DNA of 64,000 bases from Bacillota bacterium (GCA_029776205.1 JAKOTQ010000023.1:1-64000), one strand, 5' to 3'. Positions 1 through 8,638 are shown, counted from the stretch's first letter. Notes: generated by a model not told the origin, from the letters alone. Program-made: numbers and translations.

Positions 1-201
1 GAAATGGAGATTTCGATGCAGTTGATGGAGATGGGGCTGAATTCGGTGCGGTTTATCACGAGAAATGGCTCCAAGAAGCGAATTATATACCTGGATCGGG
101 AACGGTATCACATATTGATGCTTTTCAACCCGGAAAAGAAGTACGATTTCCCTCCGGATTTATGGCCGATTATGGCGAAGCAGTATTGGAGAGTTGAATA
201 A
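1..201 (+). CDS. C-terminal end or small ORF at window edge, unknown
   Basis: This reading frame is open from the first base of the window (gaa precedes the ATG at 4), so the gene may begin upstream. The visible peptide of about 66 residues ends in WPIMAKQYWRVE and is basic and aromatic, with no signal peptide or membrane segment. No ribosome-binding site can be judged for the ATG at 4. I do not recognise a family. It may be the tail of a longer protein or a small independent protein. Confidence 0.4.
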   Translation, partial: EMEISMQLMEMGLNSVRFITRNGSKKRIIYLDRERYHILMLFNPEKKYDFPPDLWPIMAKQYWRVE

Positions 202-327
202 TAGTACTGGGGTTTCTATTTGCTCGCTTCGATTTTACGGGGTGAGCTTTTATTTTTGCTTATCTAGGATTCCAAAAAACATGACTATTTGTAAAAACTT
301 CCTCTACGACTGCATTGTGATTTTTGG

Positions 328-353
328 TATAATAAATATCGAACATATGTTTG
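328..353 (+). promoter_or_regulatory. umuDC promoter -10 with LexA (Cheo) box
   Basis: TATAAT lies at 328-333 and is followed at 340-353 by CGAACATATGTTTG, which fits the Firmicutes LexA box (CGAAC-N4-GTTYG). The box sits where transcription should start, so bound LexA would block RNA polymerase. No good -35 is seen 17 bases upstream. LexA control of the downstream umuDC pair is inferred; lexA itself is not in the window. Confidence 0.8.
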
Positions 354-378
354 GATTGAAAAAGGAGCCCGATTCATC

Positions 379-804
379 ATGACGATTCAGTTAATTGCTG
401 CCGAAACCTTTACCGAACTGCAGTTGGCTTATGCCGGTGCCCAGATTATAGCCGGGTTTCCGTCTCCAGCCGAAGATTATTTGGAATCCGGTCTTGATCT
501 CAATCAAGCGCTGATTAAACATCCCAGCGCTACGTTTTATGGCCGGGTAAAAGGTGAATCAATGCAGGAAGCCGGGGTTGAGGACGGGGATCTCTTAATT
601 ATCGATAAATCTCTCAATTATAAGGATCAGGCGCTGGCTGTATGTTGTTTAAATGGGGAATTTACCTTAAAGCGGATTAAAAAAGGGCCGGACGGAATTT
701 GGCTGGTACCGGCCAACCGGGATTATCCGCCGATTCCTGTGGGAGAAGAAGACGATTTTACGGTTTGGGGAATTGTTACATATATCATCAAGAAGGTGTA
801 TTGA
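379..804 (+). CDS. umuD: UmuD-like S24 self-processing protein
   Basis: This 141-residue protein has the LexA/UmuD S24 peptidase fold and no N-terminal DNA-binding domain. The cleavage site is visible as [11 protein letters not shown] (Ala25-Gly26). The catalytic Ser is in GESM (Ser61) and the Lys in FTLKR (Lys98), each one residue from E. coli UmuD numbering. RecA-driven self-cleavage would yield the UmuD' subunit of translesion polymerase V. The start ATG follows AAAGGAG by 11 bases. The stop codon overlaps the umuC start by one base, so the two are translationally coupled. A LexA box upstream points to SOS control. Confidence 0.92.
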   Translation: MTIQLIAAETFTELQLAYAGAQIIAGFPSPAEDYLESGLDLNQALIKHPSATFYGRVKGESMQEAGVEDGDLLIIDKSLNYKDQALAVCCLNGEFTLKRIKKGPDGIWLVPANRDYPPIPVGEEDDFTVWGIVTYIIKKVY

Positions 805-2063
805 TGTTCGCGCTGGTGGATTGTAATAATTTTTATGTTTCGTGTGAACGGGTGTTTAATCCGGCTTTGGCGGGGCGCCCGGTGGTGGTACTTTCTAACA
901 ATGATGGCTGCGTTGTTGCCCGATCGCCGGAAGCGAAAGCATTAGGCATTAAGATGGGGGAGCCGGCTTTTAAGCTAGACTCATTGTTTCATCAACACCA
1001 GGTAGCCGTTTGCTCGTCTAACTACCAGTTGTACGGCGATATGTCCCAACGGGTAATGAATACTTTAAGTCAATTTGCTCCGGAAATTGAGGTTTATTCT
1101 ATTGATGAGGCTTTTCTCAATTGGGAAGGTGTTCCGGTGGATCTGGAATCCTTAGGCCACCAGATCCGGACTACGGTCAGAAAACATACCGGTATCCCGG
1201 TGAGTGTGGGGGTGGGTCCAACCAAAGTATTGGCGAAGATCGCCAATGATTATGCCAAAAAGGTCCCGGAAAATAACGGCGTATTTTTATTGGATAATCG
1301 GGAGAAAGTTGAAAAGTTATTGGCTCGTTTGGAGATCGGCGAAATTTGGGGAGTTGGTAGGAAACATGCAGCCCTTCTCAATCGATATGGCATCCAAACG
1401 GCCGCTGAATTTGTTAAGATGCCGGATAGTTGGATTCGTAAACATCTGACTATTGTAGGCTTGCGGCTCAAAGAAGAGCTCCAGGGAATTTCCTGTCTGC
1501 CGCTGGAATTAATGGCCCCTGCGAAAAAAGCCATCTGTACGTCGCGTTCTTTTGGAGAGTTCCAGACTGAATTGGAACCCCTTCGGGAGGCTGTGGCCAC
1601 GTTTGCGGCTAAGTGCGGGTATAAACTTCGGAAGCAAAGAACTTGCGCCGGAGCTTTGATGGTGTTTTTGCAGACCAACCGGTTTAATTCGGATGAACCA
1701 CAGTATAATCCCCATAATACGATGACTCTTCCGGTGGCCACTCACAGCGATTTGGAGTTGATTCACTATGCATTAGAGGCTTTGCAAAAGATTTATCGTC
1801 CAGGATATCGATATAAAAAAGCGGGTGTAATCGTTTCTGCCATCGTTCCTGAAGGGGAAGTTCAAGGCTCTCTCTTTGATACAGTGGATCGTTCCAAACA
1901 TCGTCTATTAATGCAAACGATGGATCGGCTCAATGCCCGATACGGCCTTACTACTGTGAAGTCGGCGGCACAAGGCGGAGATAGCGGATGGGAGTTGCGT
2001 CGGGAAAAGCTGTCGCCTTGTTACACCACCCGGTGGAGCGATATTATTACGGTAAGAGTGTAG
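804..2063 (+). CDS. umuC: Translesion DNA polymerase V catalytic subunit UmuC (Y family)
   Basis: The product is a Y-family DNA polymerase of 419 residues that copies past DNA lesions with UmuD'. The catalytic acidic residues are visible: Asp6 in ALVDCNNF, and Asp101-Glu102 in YSIDEAFL. The helix-hairpin-helix region ([20 protein letters not shown]) and a C-terminal little-finger region with the UmuC-type DUF4113 tail ([10 protein letters not shown]) follow. The ORF track starts at 699, but the ATG at 804 overlaps the umuD stop and gives the family N-terminus [15 protein letters not shown]. It is expressed with umuD and therefore probably damage-induced. Confidence 0.95.
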   Translation: MFALVDCNNFYVSCERVFNPALAGRPVVVLSNNDGCVVARSPEAKALGIKMGEPAFKLDSLFHQHQVAVCSSNYQLYGDMSQRVMNTLSQFAPEIEVYSIDEAFLNWEGVPVDLESLGHQIRTTVRKHTGIPVSVGVGPTKVLAKIANDYAKKVPENNGVFLLDNREKVEKLLARLEIGEIWGVGRKHAALLNRYGIQTAAEFVKMPDSWIRKHLTIVGLRLKEELQGISCLPLELMAPAKKAICTSRSFGEFQTELEPLREAVATFAAKCGYKLRKQRTCAGALMVFLQTNRFNSDEPQYNPHNTMTLPVATHSDLELIHYALEALQKIYRPGYRYKKAGVIVSAIVPEGEVQGSLFDTVDRSKHRLLMQTMDRLNARYGLTTVKSAAQGGDSGWELRREKLSPCYTTRWSDIITVRV

Positions 2064-2091
2064 AAACAGGCTTATAGGAGGTCAAAGCTAA

Positions 2092-2169
2092 ATGGAAGGT
2101 GAAGGAATGGAAGAGAATAAAGAGTATAACAAAGAGGGTTTAAATTTTTTAAAAAATAGAAATAAATAG
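2092..2169 (+). CDS. Possible 25-aa charged small protein after umuC
   Basis: An ATG at 2092 follows AGGAGGT by about ten bases and opens a 25-codon frame, MEGEGMEENKEYNKEGLNFLKNRNK, rich in Glu, Lys and Asn. It is too short for the ORF track and lies 28 bases after umuC on the same strand. The strong ribosome-binding site is the only support. I know no family for it, and it could be chance in an A-rich gap. Confidence 0.3.
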   Translation: MEGEGMEENKEYNKEGLNFLKNRNK

Positions 2170-2258
2170 AATTTTCGACAAATTATTGTATGGCACTGAT
2201 GTAAAATGAAAATAGCGTTTAACTTGGTGAAATCTCTTTATTCAAAGGAGTGATGAAG

Positions 2259-2453
2259 ATGATTGAACGAAAATCGCTAGAGGCTACGGTGCCGGATTCA
2301 GCCATTAAGGTGATGGAGCAAAAGGAATGGATGATTTACCGGTCACCGGATGGGGAAAATATTTATATTTATCCCGCCAGTTATCATCCGGGGATATTAT
2401 GTTTGACGCGCAACGACTTGAAAAATTTGTTGGAAATGACCAACGTTAAATAG
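2259..2453 (+). CDS. Hypothetical 64-aa protein
   Basis: A small soluble protein with no recognised domain. It begins MIERKSLEATVPDSAIKVMEQ and contains a beta-rich middle (EWMIYRSPDGENIYIYPASYHPG). The start at 2259 is preferred because AAAGGAG at 2244-2250 is eight bases upstream; the track's GTG at 2250 lies inside that site. It is followed by flgM on the opposite strand and stands as a single-gene unit. Function unknown. Confidence 0.6.
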   Translation: MIERKSLEATVPDSAIKVMEQKEWMIYRSPDGENIYIYPASYHPGILCLTRNDLKNLLEMTNVK

Positions 2454-2461
2454 AGGATGAT

Positions 2462-2767
2462 TTATGTATCATCATCCGCAAGAATACTATCGACTAAAAT
2501 GCGGTTTATCATTTTATCGGCAACCTCAGAACCGGAAATGGGATAATTCCCTTTCGCAATCTTATATTTAATAATAGCAACTTTATCCGGTCGTATATCG
2601 GTTTCCTGAAGAACAGCCCTTTTGACTTTATTGACCATTTGGCGTTCGTCGAAAGATTCTGATCGATCGGTTGTAGATGAACACTCCTTTGCATCAGGGG
2701 TGTTCATTGTTTGTTCGAGATTTCGTGCTTTTAACACAGCATTGACTTGTGATGATGAAATAATCAA
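2462..2767 (-). CDS. flgM: FlgM-like anti-sigma-28 factor
   Basis: This 101-residue protein resembles FlgM, which binds the flagellar sigma factor SigD/FliA and holds it inactive until the hook is complete. The N-terminus IISSSQVNAVLKA and the C-terminal helical pair VNKVKRAVLQ...DKVAIIKYKIAKGNYPISGSEVADKMI fit the family. The start is TTG at 2767 with AGAAGGGA upstream. FlgM usually sits beside flgK, flgL or other flagellar genes, but here the neighbours are a hypothetical and a spermidine-synthase fusion and no flagellar gene is in the window. Confidence 0.8.
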   Translation of the reverse strand: MIISSSQVNAVLKARNLEQTMNTPDAKECSSTTDRSESFDERQMVNKVKRAVLQETDIRPDKVAIIKYKIAKGNYPISGSEVADKMINRILVDSILADDDT

Positions 2768-2874
2768 AGTAGTCCCTTCTTCGTCGTTGATTTTGGAAAA
2801 TTAAAGGTTGAGAAGTTTTCATTATAATCATCGGCGAAGGTTAAGGGTGGATAAATGGTACTTTTGTCCTGTTT

Positions 2875-4467
2875 TTATCTTTGAATATGTTGCAGAATAT
2901 CCACTGGAGCATAGTCGTCGGTTAAAATTGGAACGTCCTGGTAATAAACGTCGTTTCGCACCCGAGGGTCATCGACCAAGTCCTGGGCATAGGCGACGAT
3001 GTTTTCAGTAACGATACCCTCTTCGGTTAGCTGCTTAGCTTGTTTTTTCCACCAGTCAGCCGACCGGTATTGGGAATCTTGGGTGGCGATGACGATGATA
3101 TTGCGTTGAAAGGACTCATCGCCTCCGGACCATCCGTTAATCGGGAAGAGATAAACCTGGGGAAAGACTTGGTTCAAGGTTCGGGTAAATGCCCGTAAAA
3201 AACGGCTTTGGGGGCCGGAGACAGCACCGATAACATTGGAAATAACCACTCCGTCGGGGCTGAGCGTCTTTTTCACCTGACTTAAAAATTCCAGTGTGGT
3301 CAGATGGTAAGGGATGGCGTCCGAGTTATAAGCATCGATGACGATCATGTCGTAAGGGCGGCTTTTGCCTGCGGCGATAGCTTTGGCTTTCTCCCGGATA
3401 AACAACCGGCCATCCTGGGCCAGCGTTTTTAACCGTGGTGAACGGGGCAATTGAAAATAGCGATAAGCCACCTGGATAACTTCCGGATCGATCTCCACCG
3501 CATCCAATTGTTTAATGGAAGGATAATCGTTAAGAAAACGGCTGGGCGCAGAACCTCCTCCCAGTCCGATAAAGAGAACGGATTGAGGATCCGGTTTGGG
3601 GATTAACCCCAGGTGAAGGTAAGAGGTATATTCAAAGACCATTTCTAACGGATTGTCCAGGTCGATACCGCTTTGATAGGAGTTATCAAAATGAAGATAA
3701 CGAATGGAACCCATTTGACGGACTGCCACATGATGGTACAATGTATCCCGTTCATAAAGGGTGGTTTCGCCAATATCTGTTGGACGGGGGAGTGAGCTCC
3801 ACCACCAGCTGCCAACGAGAGTGGCTGTTAGTATGAGGGTAATGCCGAGCAATATCAGGAGAGTCTTTCGAATTGCCGGGGAAACAGTCGGTTGTTTGGA
3901 TGAATATTGACTCCAGAAGGATAGGAAGGCCAATATAAAAAGAAGAGTACCCAGCATATGAAAGAGATGGCGGATGCCCATGGCCGGAATAAGAAAAAAT
4001 GAGGTGGCCAGTGTGCCGATGATACTTCCAGCACTGGATATGGCGGATAACCGTCCGGCGGTATTTCCTAAAGTCGTTAAATTATTGCCGGCAAGCTTAA
4101 TGCCATAGGGTGAAACCATCGCCAAAAGGACTCCGGGCAGGAAAAAGAAGCACCAAGCTGCCAGTAAGGAACCGGTACGCAAATCGTAACTGCTTAAATA
4201 TTGGTTGGCTGCATTGGACCATAGCGGCAGGAACCCTACAGCGCAACCGGCAAGAAGCAGAATGATTCCCAAAGAGCCGATATAAGGGTATCGGTCGGCA
4301 GTTCTGCCGCCAAGATAATATCCTAATGTTAAGGCGGCCATGACAATGGTGATCAATGCACCCCACACATAGATCGAATTCCCGAATGCCGGAGCCATCA
4401 CACGGCTGCCGGCCATCTCCATCGACATAAGTATTGCTCCGCTCAAGAAAACGATGAAATATAACAT
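2875..4467 (-). CDS. Membrane-domain/spermidine synthase fusion protein
   Basis: The 530-residue product has an N-terminal half (about 1-210) of roughly seven hydrophobic segments, beginning MLYFIVFLSGAILMSMEMAGSRVMAP, and a C-terminal spermidine-synthase-like domain with the nucleotide-binding loop VLFIGLGGGSAPS and the acidic motif DAVEIDPEVI. IVIDAYNSDAIPYHLTT is the gate-keeping Asp region. This is the widespread fused MFS/spermidine synthase type. The real substrate of these fusions is not well established, so polyamine synthesis is inferred from the domain alone. GGGAGG precedes the ATG. It is divergent from the metal-resistance pair. Confidence 0.85.
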   Translation of the reverse strand: MLYFIVFLSGAILMSMEMAGSRVMAPAFGNSIYVWGALITIVMAALTLGYYLGGRTADRYPYIGSLGIILLLAGCAVGFLPLWSNAANQYLSSYDLRTGSLLAAWCFFFLPGVLLAMVSPYGIKLAGNNLTTLGNTAGRLSAISSAGSIIGTLATSFFLIPAMGIRHLFHMLGTLLFILAFLSFWSQYSSKQPTVSPAIRKTLLILLGITLILTATLVGSWWWSSLPRPTDIGETTLYERDTLYHHVAVRQMGSIRYLHFDNSYQSGIDLDNPLEMVFEYTSYLHLGLIPKPDPQSVLFIGLGGGSAPSRFLNDYPSIKQLDAVEIDPEVIQVAYRYFQLPRSPRLKTLAQDGRLFIREKAKAIAAGKSRPYDMIVIDAYNSDAIPYHLTTLEFLSQVKKTLSPDGVVISNVIGAVSGPQSRFLRAFTRTLNQVFPQVYLFPINGWSGGDESFQRNIIVIATQDSQYRSADWWKKQAKQLTEEGIVTENIVAYAQDLVDDPRVRNDVYYQDVPILTDDYAPVDILQHIQR

Positions 4468-4630
4468 ATAAAAAAACCTCCCTTTTATAAAAATTCCCGA
4501 TTTTCCTTATTAAATCCTTTCGGTTGACGAAAGATTGTATCGAATAATCAGAAATTTGGCAACGATGATGTCTATTGTAAACAGAAGATTAAATACTTAT
4601 CAATACTTTACAACGATGTGGTGAAATGTA

Positions 4631-4663
4631 TATAATACAATTAAACAATTACTTAATTGTTTA
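4631..4663 (+). promoter_or_regulatory. Promoter and ArsR-family operator of the metal-efflux pair
   Basis: TATAAT at 4631-4636 is followed by a perfect inverted repeat TAAACAATT-actt-AATTGTTTA (4642-4650 and 4655-4663). Its position between the -10 and the regulator start, and its layout, match CadC/SmtB-type operators. The regulator just downstream probably represses its own operon here until metal binds. Confidence 0.75.
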
Positions 4664-4672
4664 TGAGGTGCA

Positions 4673-5041
4673 ATGATGGTTAATCGAAGGAAAAATAACG
4701 ATCTATGTGATGAGATTTGTACGAGTCCATCCGTTTATGTCGAAGAATTAAGGGATCGATTGGCGGATGTGTTTGGGTTGTCGGAGATTTTTAAGGTCCT
4801 TGGAGATGAAACCCGGGTGAAAATTTTATACTTACTGGCTCATCAAGAGTTATGCGTCTGTGATATTGGAGCAGTGCTGGAGATGAGTCTCCCGGCGGTC
4901 TCCCACCATTTGCGGTTGCTTCGGGCCTTGCGCCTGGTGAAGTACAGACGTGAGGGCAAAATGGTTTATTATTCCTTGGATGATGACCATATTGTCCATA
5001 TGATCCGGGAAGCCCAGGCTCACTTTGCAGAAGACCGATAA
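4673..5041 (+). CDS. ArsR/SmtB metal-sensing repressor (CadC-like)
   Basis: The 122-residue product has a winged helix with the recognition region LEMSLPAVSHHLRLLRALRLVKYRREGKMVYYSL. The ELCVCD motif is the alpha-3 metal-binding site of CadC/ArsR-type sensors, and the N-terminal Cys residues (LCDEICTSP) fit a CadC-like thiolate site for Cd, Pb or Zn. A palindromic operator overlaps its promoter, and a P1B-type ATPase follows. Two start codons, 4673 and 4676, are possible; GAGGTG favours the second. The operon is probably derepressed by soft metals; which one is not decided by sequence. Confidence 0.9.
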   Translation: MMVNRRKNNDLCDEICTSPSVYVEELRDRLADVFGLSEIFKVLGDETRVKILYLLAHQELCVCDIGAVLEMSLPAVSHHLRLLRALRLVKYRREGKMVYYSLDDDHIVHMIREAQAHFAEDR

Positions 5042-5046
5042 AGAGG

Positions 5047-5103
5047 CTAATCTGTAACGGCTAACTGTGAACTGTGTACTATGTACTATGTACTGTGAAC
5101 CCG
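5047..5103. repeat. Heptamer repeat array R1 (ACTGTGA type)
   Basis: The gap between the ArsR gene and the ATPase reads ...actgtga actgtgt actatgt actatgt actgtga ac, five tandem seven-base units that vary at their last two positions. It is the first of a window-wide family of such arrays (R2-R8). It lies within an apparent two-gene operon and would be transcribed. Confidence 0.8.
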
Positions 5104-5139
5104 GTTGTGTCTTGAATTTAGAGAGAAAGAAGGCATTCT

Positions 5140-7233
5140 ATGATGCGTTACAAATTGGAAGGGTTGGATTGTGCCAATTGTGCCGCAAAAATTGAGAGGG
5201 AACTTCGGAAGATAAAAGGTTTAGAAGAAATTTCAGTGAATATGGCAACTCAGATTATTGATATACCCTCGGAAATGGTGGAGCAAATTACGGCGGTGAT
5301 CGATCGGGTTGACCCGGGGGTAACGTTAAAACCGGTTGATCGGTCTGAAATTTCAGAGGACGATGAAAAGGCGCCGCCGCTGGCTGCGTTGATTGCTGCA
5401 GGAGTTATTTTTGTAATCGGCCTGATTTATCATGACGTATTACACCAAACGTCCAATTCCTGGCTGGAATATGCACTTCTGCTTCCGGCCTATTTGGTGG
5501 TCGGATGGCCGGTTATTCATGGCGCCTATGATAACATTCGCCGGCGGCAATGGTTTGATGAGAACTTTTTGATGACGGTGGCTACTTTTGGGGCTATAGC
5601 GCTACATCAGTTGACTGAAGCCGTCGGGGTGATGTTGTTTTATGCGATAGGGCTTTACTTGGAGGATAAAGCGGTCAATCGTTCCCGGCGTTCGATCGCT
5701 GCGTTGTTGGATATTCAACCGGATGTTGCCCATTTGTTGGAAGATGGAGAAATGCGGCAGGTAAGACCGGAAGAGGTTGCTGTCGGAGATACGATCATCG
5801 TCAAACCGGGAGAGAAAGTGCCGCTGGACGGGGAGGTTTTAGACGGGGAGTCTTACGTAGACACATCGGCTTTGACCGGAGAATCCACGCCTCGGAAGAT
5901 TAAGTCCGGAGAACGGGTATTAGCCGGAATGATTAACGGGCAAGGCTTACTAACGATCAAAGTGACGAAGCCCTATGAACAGTCAGCCATTGCCCGGATC
6001 CTCCATTTGGTGGAGAAAGCCCAGGAACGTAAAGCGCCTACAGAGCAGTTTATTACGGCTTTTGCCAAATATTACTCGCCGCTGGTGGTTGGATTGGCCG
6101 TGTTGATTGCGGTTATTCCGCCGCTGGTTCTGCCCGAAGCTTCGTTTAAGGCTTGGGTGTATCGCGCGTTGGTTCTTTTGGTGATCTCATGTCCATGTGC
6201 TTTGATGGTTTCCATTCCATTGGGGTACTTTGGCGGTATCGGCGGGGCTTCGCGCCGAGGACTGTTGGTGAAAGGCGCTAATTACCTCGATGTGTTGGCC
6301 AAATTGCATACTGTGGTTTTTGACAAGACCGGTACGCTAACTCATGGGGTATTTCGTGTCGCCGAGGTTGTACCTGAAAGAGGTTGGACGGAAAAGGAAT
6401 TGCTTTCGGCGGTTGTCGCTGCGGAACGCTATTCAAACCATCCGATTGCGGATTCCATTCGTGAAGCTTATGGCGATGCATTCCCGGTGGAAACGGTTGA
6501 AGACTATCGGGAAATACCGGCCCATGGGATTACAGCCACCGTTAATGGAAAACGAGTATTGGCCGGAAATGCCCGTTTAATGCAGCAGGAACAGATCCCT
6601 TATTCCCAACCGGCCGGAGTCGGCACTATTGTCCATGTGGCGATTGACGGGCAGTATGCCGGATATCTGGCAATCGCGGACCAACTGAAGTCCGATGCGG
6701 TGAATGCCATTCACCGGCTGCGTTCTCTGGGGATTCGGCGGATATATATGCTAACCGGCGATGCAGAGGAGGTGGCGGCCCGGGTAGCGACCGAATTGGG
6801 TTTGGATGGATATTATGCCGGATTGCTGCCTGAGGAGAAAGTGGAACGCCTTGAAATGCTGCTCGCCGATCTTTCCCAGCCGGAAAAGCAGAAGCTGGCT
6901 TTTGTGGGTGACGGTGTCAACGATGCGCCAGTCATTGCCCGGGCGGACCTGGGGGTTGCAATGGGAGGTTTGGGCAGTGACGCGGCAATTGAAGCTGCGG
7001 ATCTGGTCCTGATGGAAGACCATCCGTCCAGGCTGGCGGCAGCTGTCTCCATTGCCCAGCGGACCCGAAGGATCGTTTGGCAAAATATCTATCTGGCGTT
7101 AGGGATTAAAATGATCTTTATTCTTCTGGGAACGGTTGGTGAAACCGGCATTTGGGAGGCTGTTTTTGCCGACGTTGGAGTCACTTTGATAGCCATCCTC
7201 AATGCCATGCGGGCGCAACGGGTGAATGTATAG
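5140..7233 (+). CDS. cadA: P1B-type Cd/Zn/Pb-exporting ATPase
   Basis: The 697-residue ATPase pumps divalent soft metal ions out of the cell. In order: an HMA metal-binding domain with GLDCANC (Cys11, Cys14), an actuator domain with DTSALTGEST, the transmembrane CPC motif (ISCPCALM, Cys351 and Cys353), phosphorylation site Asp395 in DKTGTLT, the HP motif (SNHPIA), and GDGVNDAPVIA. The C-terminal helix with ADVGVTLIAILNAMR fits the Zn/Cd/Pb group rather than copper pumps. It follows the ArsR sensor by about 100 bases that carry repeat R1, so it is probably co-expressed and metal-induced. Confidence 0.93.
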   Translation: MMRYKLEGLDCANCAAKIERELRKIKGLEEISVNMATQIIDIPSEMVEQITAVIDRVDPGVTLKPVDRSEISEDDEKAPPLAALIAAGVIFVIGLIYHDVLHQTSNSWLEYALLLPAYLVVGWPVIHGAYDNIRRRQWFDENFLMTVATFGAIALHQLTEAVGVMLFYAIGLYLEDKAVNRSRRSIAALLDIQPDVAHLLEDGEMRQVRPEEVAVGDTIIVKPGEKVPLDGEVLDGESYVDTSALTGESTPRKIKSGERVLAGMINGQGLLTIKVTKPYEQSAIARILHLVEKAQERKAPTEQFITAFAKYYSPLVVGLAVLIAVIPPLVLPEASFKAWVYRALVLLVISCPCALMVSIPLGYFGGIGGASRRGLLVKGANYLDVLAKLHTVVFDKTGTLTHGVFRVAEVVPERGWTEKELLSAVVAAERYSNHPIADSIREAYGDAFPVETVEDYREIPAHGITATVNGKRVLAGNARLMQQEQIPYSQPAGVGTIVHVAIDGQYAGYLAIADQLKSDAVNAIHRLRSLGIRRIYMLTGDAEEVAARVATELGLDGYYAGLLPEEKVERLEMLLADLSQPEKQKLAFVGDGVNDAPVIARADLGVAMGGLGSDAAIEAADLVLMEDHPSRLAAAVSIAQRTRRIVWQNIYLALGIKMIFILLGTVGETGIWEAVFADVGVTLIAILNAMRAQRVNV

Positions 7234-7566
7234 GAGACAGTAGACAGGAGTCAGGAGACAGTTTCGGAAGATTTAAGGTCACTGTATACGTTTACAGCGC
7301 ACAAGACACGGTTTAGACATGAGGCATGAGTGAGATTTCAGGGTTTTCGGAGTCAGCCGTCAGGAGACAGAAGACAGGAGAAAATGAAATCACGTGAGTA
7401 GACTTTTGTTCTCTTCTGAATTCTGTCTTTTTGCATTCTGTCTTCTAAATAGGATACTGTCAACTGACTAAAGCTGTACTCCGTATTTTCTCTTCTAACC
7501 TCTCAATTACTGACTCCCGTCTCCTAAATCTTAACTCCTAATTCCTAACTCCTGTCTCCTGACCTG
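7234..7566. repeat. Heptamer repeat region R2, converging arrays
   Basis: This 330-base gene-free stretch begins with ggagaca gtagaca ggagtca ggagaca gt, continues with a second copy near 7350 (gtcaggagacagaagacagg), and ends with the complement (actcctgtctcctgacc) at about 7500-7566. The two halves could pair as a long imperfect hairpin. The inner part also has the word acggtttagacatgaggca, whose complement recurs in R3. ORFs on the track here are not convincing. Confidence 0.8.
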
Positions 7567-7652
7567 ATTATTGTCAAATTTTCGTGACAAAGTCCTTTGT
7601 TTTAAATACAATGGATTTTTAGAGAAAACTTTTGAAAAGGGGTGTGGGGAGT

Positions 7653-8081
7653 ATGCCGATTCCGGCATGGGTGTATTATGCGATTGGTTCGGCGTTTTTT
7701 GCAGGGTTGACTGCGTTATTCGGCAAGATTGGAGTCAGTGGTATCAATTCCAATTTAGCCACATTTTTACGAACGATTGTGGTTTTGCTTTTTTCCGGCG
7801 GTATAGTCTGGGGGACCGGAGCGTGGCAAAATCCAAGCAAACTTCCATCCAAGACTTTAATTTTTTTAGTATTGTCGGCTTTAGCTACCGGTGCTTCTTG
7901 GCTCTGCTATTATCGGGCGTTGCAGTTGGGTCCTGCTTCCAAAGTGGCTCCCATTGATAAACTGGGGGTTGTCTTTGCGATGGTTTTGGCTTTTATTTTC
8001 TTAGGAGAAAAAGCCGACCTGAAGACGGTCGGAGGAGGCTTGTTGATCGTTGCCGGAGCGCTAGTTATCGCCTTAAAATAA
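7653..8081 (+). CDS. Half-size EamA-family (DMT) membrane transporter
   Basis: The 142-residue protein has four to five hydrophobic segments and one EamA repeat, half the usual length, so it probably acts as a dimer. It begins MPIPAWVYYAIGSAFFAGLTALFGKIGV and ends KTVGGGLLIVAGALVIALK; GPASKVAPIDKLGVVFAMVLAFIFLGEK is the typical second half of the repeat. Substrate unknown. The ATG at 7653 lies just after GGGGAG; the track's TTG at 7632 has no good site. A terminator follows at once, so it is probably a single-gene unit. Confidence 0.85.
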   Translation: MPIPAWVYYAIGSAFFAGLTALFGKIGVSGINSNLATFLRTIVVLLFSGGIVWGTGAWQNPSKLPSKTLIFLVLSALATGASWLCYYRALQLGPASKVAPIDKLGVVFAMVLAFIFLGEKADLKTVGGGLLIVAGALVIALK

Positions 8082-8117
8082 TACTGTACAAAACGAAATA
8101 AAAAACTTAGAATGACG

Positions 8118-8150
8118 AACGATCCAGAGGCGAACTGGGTCGTTTGTTTT
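8118..8150 (+). terminator. Terminator after the EamA gene
   Basis: AACGATCCAG pairs with CTGGGTCGTT across a seven-base loop and is followed by tgtttt. Confidence 0.75.
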
Positions 8151-8177
8151 ATAGGGTACAATCTCGGGAAGGGTTGC

Positions 8178-8210
8178 TAAAAAAGACGCCGAGCACTGAA
8201 GCGGCGTCTT
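8178..8210 (-). terminator. Minus-strand terminator for the 52-aa ORF
   Basis: AAGACGCC and GGCGTCTT (8183-8190, 8203-8210) form a stem. On the minus strand it is followed by TTTTTT, so it ends transcripts from the small minus-strand ORF at 8299-8457. Confidence 0.8.
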
Positions 8211-8298
8211 AGTGAGCGGATGAAACGAAATACGAAGGTCCGAGCATTGAGTATTTGGAAAGGGAAAATATGCGTTTCGATAAAGTGAAAGATATACG

Positions 8299-8457
8299 CT
8301 ATTCTTCCTGAATTCTAAAGGATTCACCTGAGGAGGCGGATCTGAGGAAACGTCGGGGTTCCCCGTTTATCAATAAAAGAAGCAACAGGAAGAATAGTAC
8401 GGCCTGATTTGAACCGCAACCCGGTTTTTTATGTTTTTTGCAGCGGCATGACGACAT
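8299..8457 (-). CDS. Small Cys-rich protein with hydrophobic run, 52 aa
   Basis: This ORF is below the track's length limit. It reads MSSCRCKKHKKPGCGSNQ, then AVLFFLLLLLLING, then a polar basic tail ending FRIQEE. The ATG follows a near-perfect AAAGGAGG by eight bases, and an intrinsic terminator lies about 90 bases past the stop, which together make it a likely gene. The three N-terminal cysteines (C-x-C...C) before a short hydrophobic stretch recall small sporulation-related peptides of Firmicutes, but the hydrophobic run is only about 12 residues. Function unknown. Confidence 0.6.
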   Translation of the reverse strand: MSSCRCKKHKKPGCGSNQAVLFFLLLLLLINGEPRRFLRSASSGESFRIQEE

Positions 8458-8638
8458 ATCTTGAGCCTCCTTTGGATTGGTTTTTTGGAAGTGGTATACT
8501 TTATCCTATTCAACAAAAGGAGGCCTGGGACTGTTCCGTTGGCACAAGTCTCAGAGTGATTCTTCAGTGTACATTTTAAGTCCAGCAGTATATTTTTCCA
8601 AGAGCGGGTTAACCTACCCATAAAAGAAGGTGGGATTG

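Noticed and set aside
194-382. 62-aa ORF before umuD
   Set aside because: It overlaps the LexA-box promoter and has no ribosome-binding site or recognisable sequence.
699-803. N-terminal extension of UmuC in the ORF track
   Set aside because: It lies in umuD in another frame; the ATG at 804 matches the family start.
7234-7566. Heptamer arrays as a CRISPR array
   Set aside because: Units are seven bases, directly adjacent and degenerate, with no spacers and no cas genes.
7571-7957. 128-aa ORF overlapping the EamA gene
   Set aside because: It is a frame shadow; the overlapping frame has the family sequence and membrane segments.
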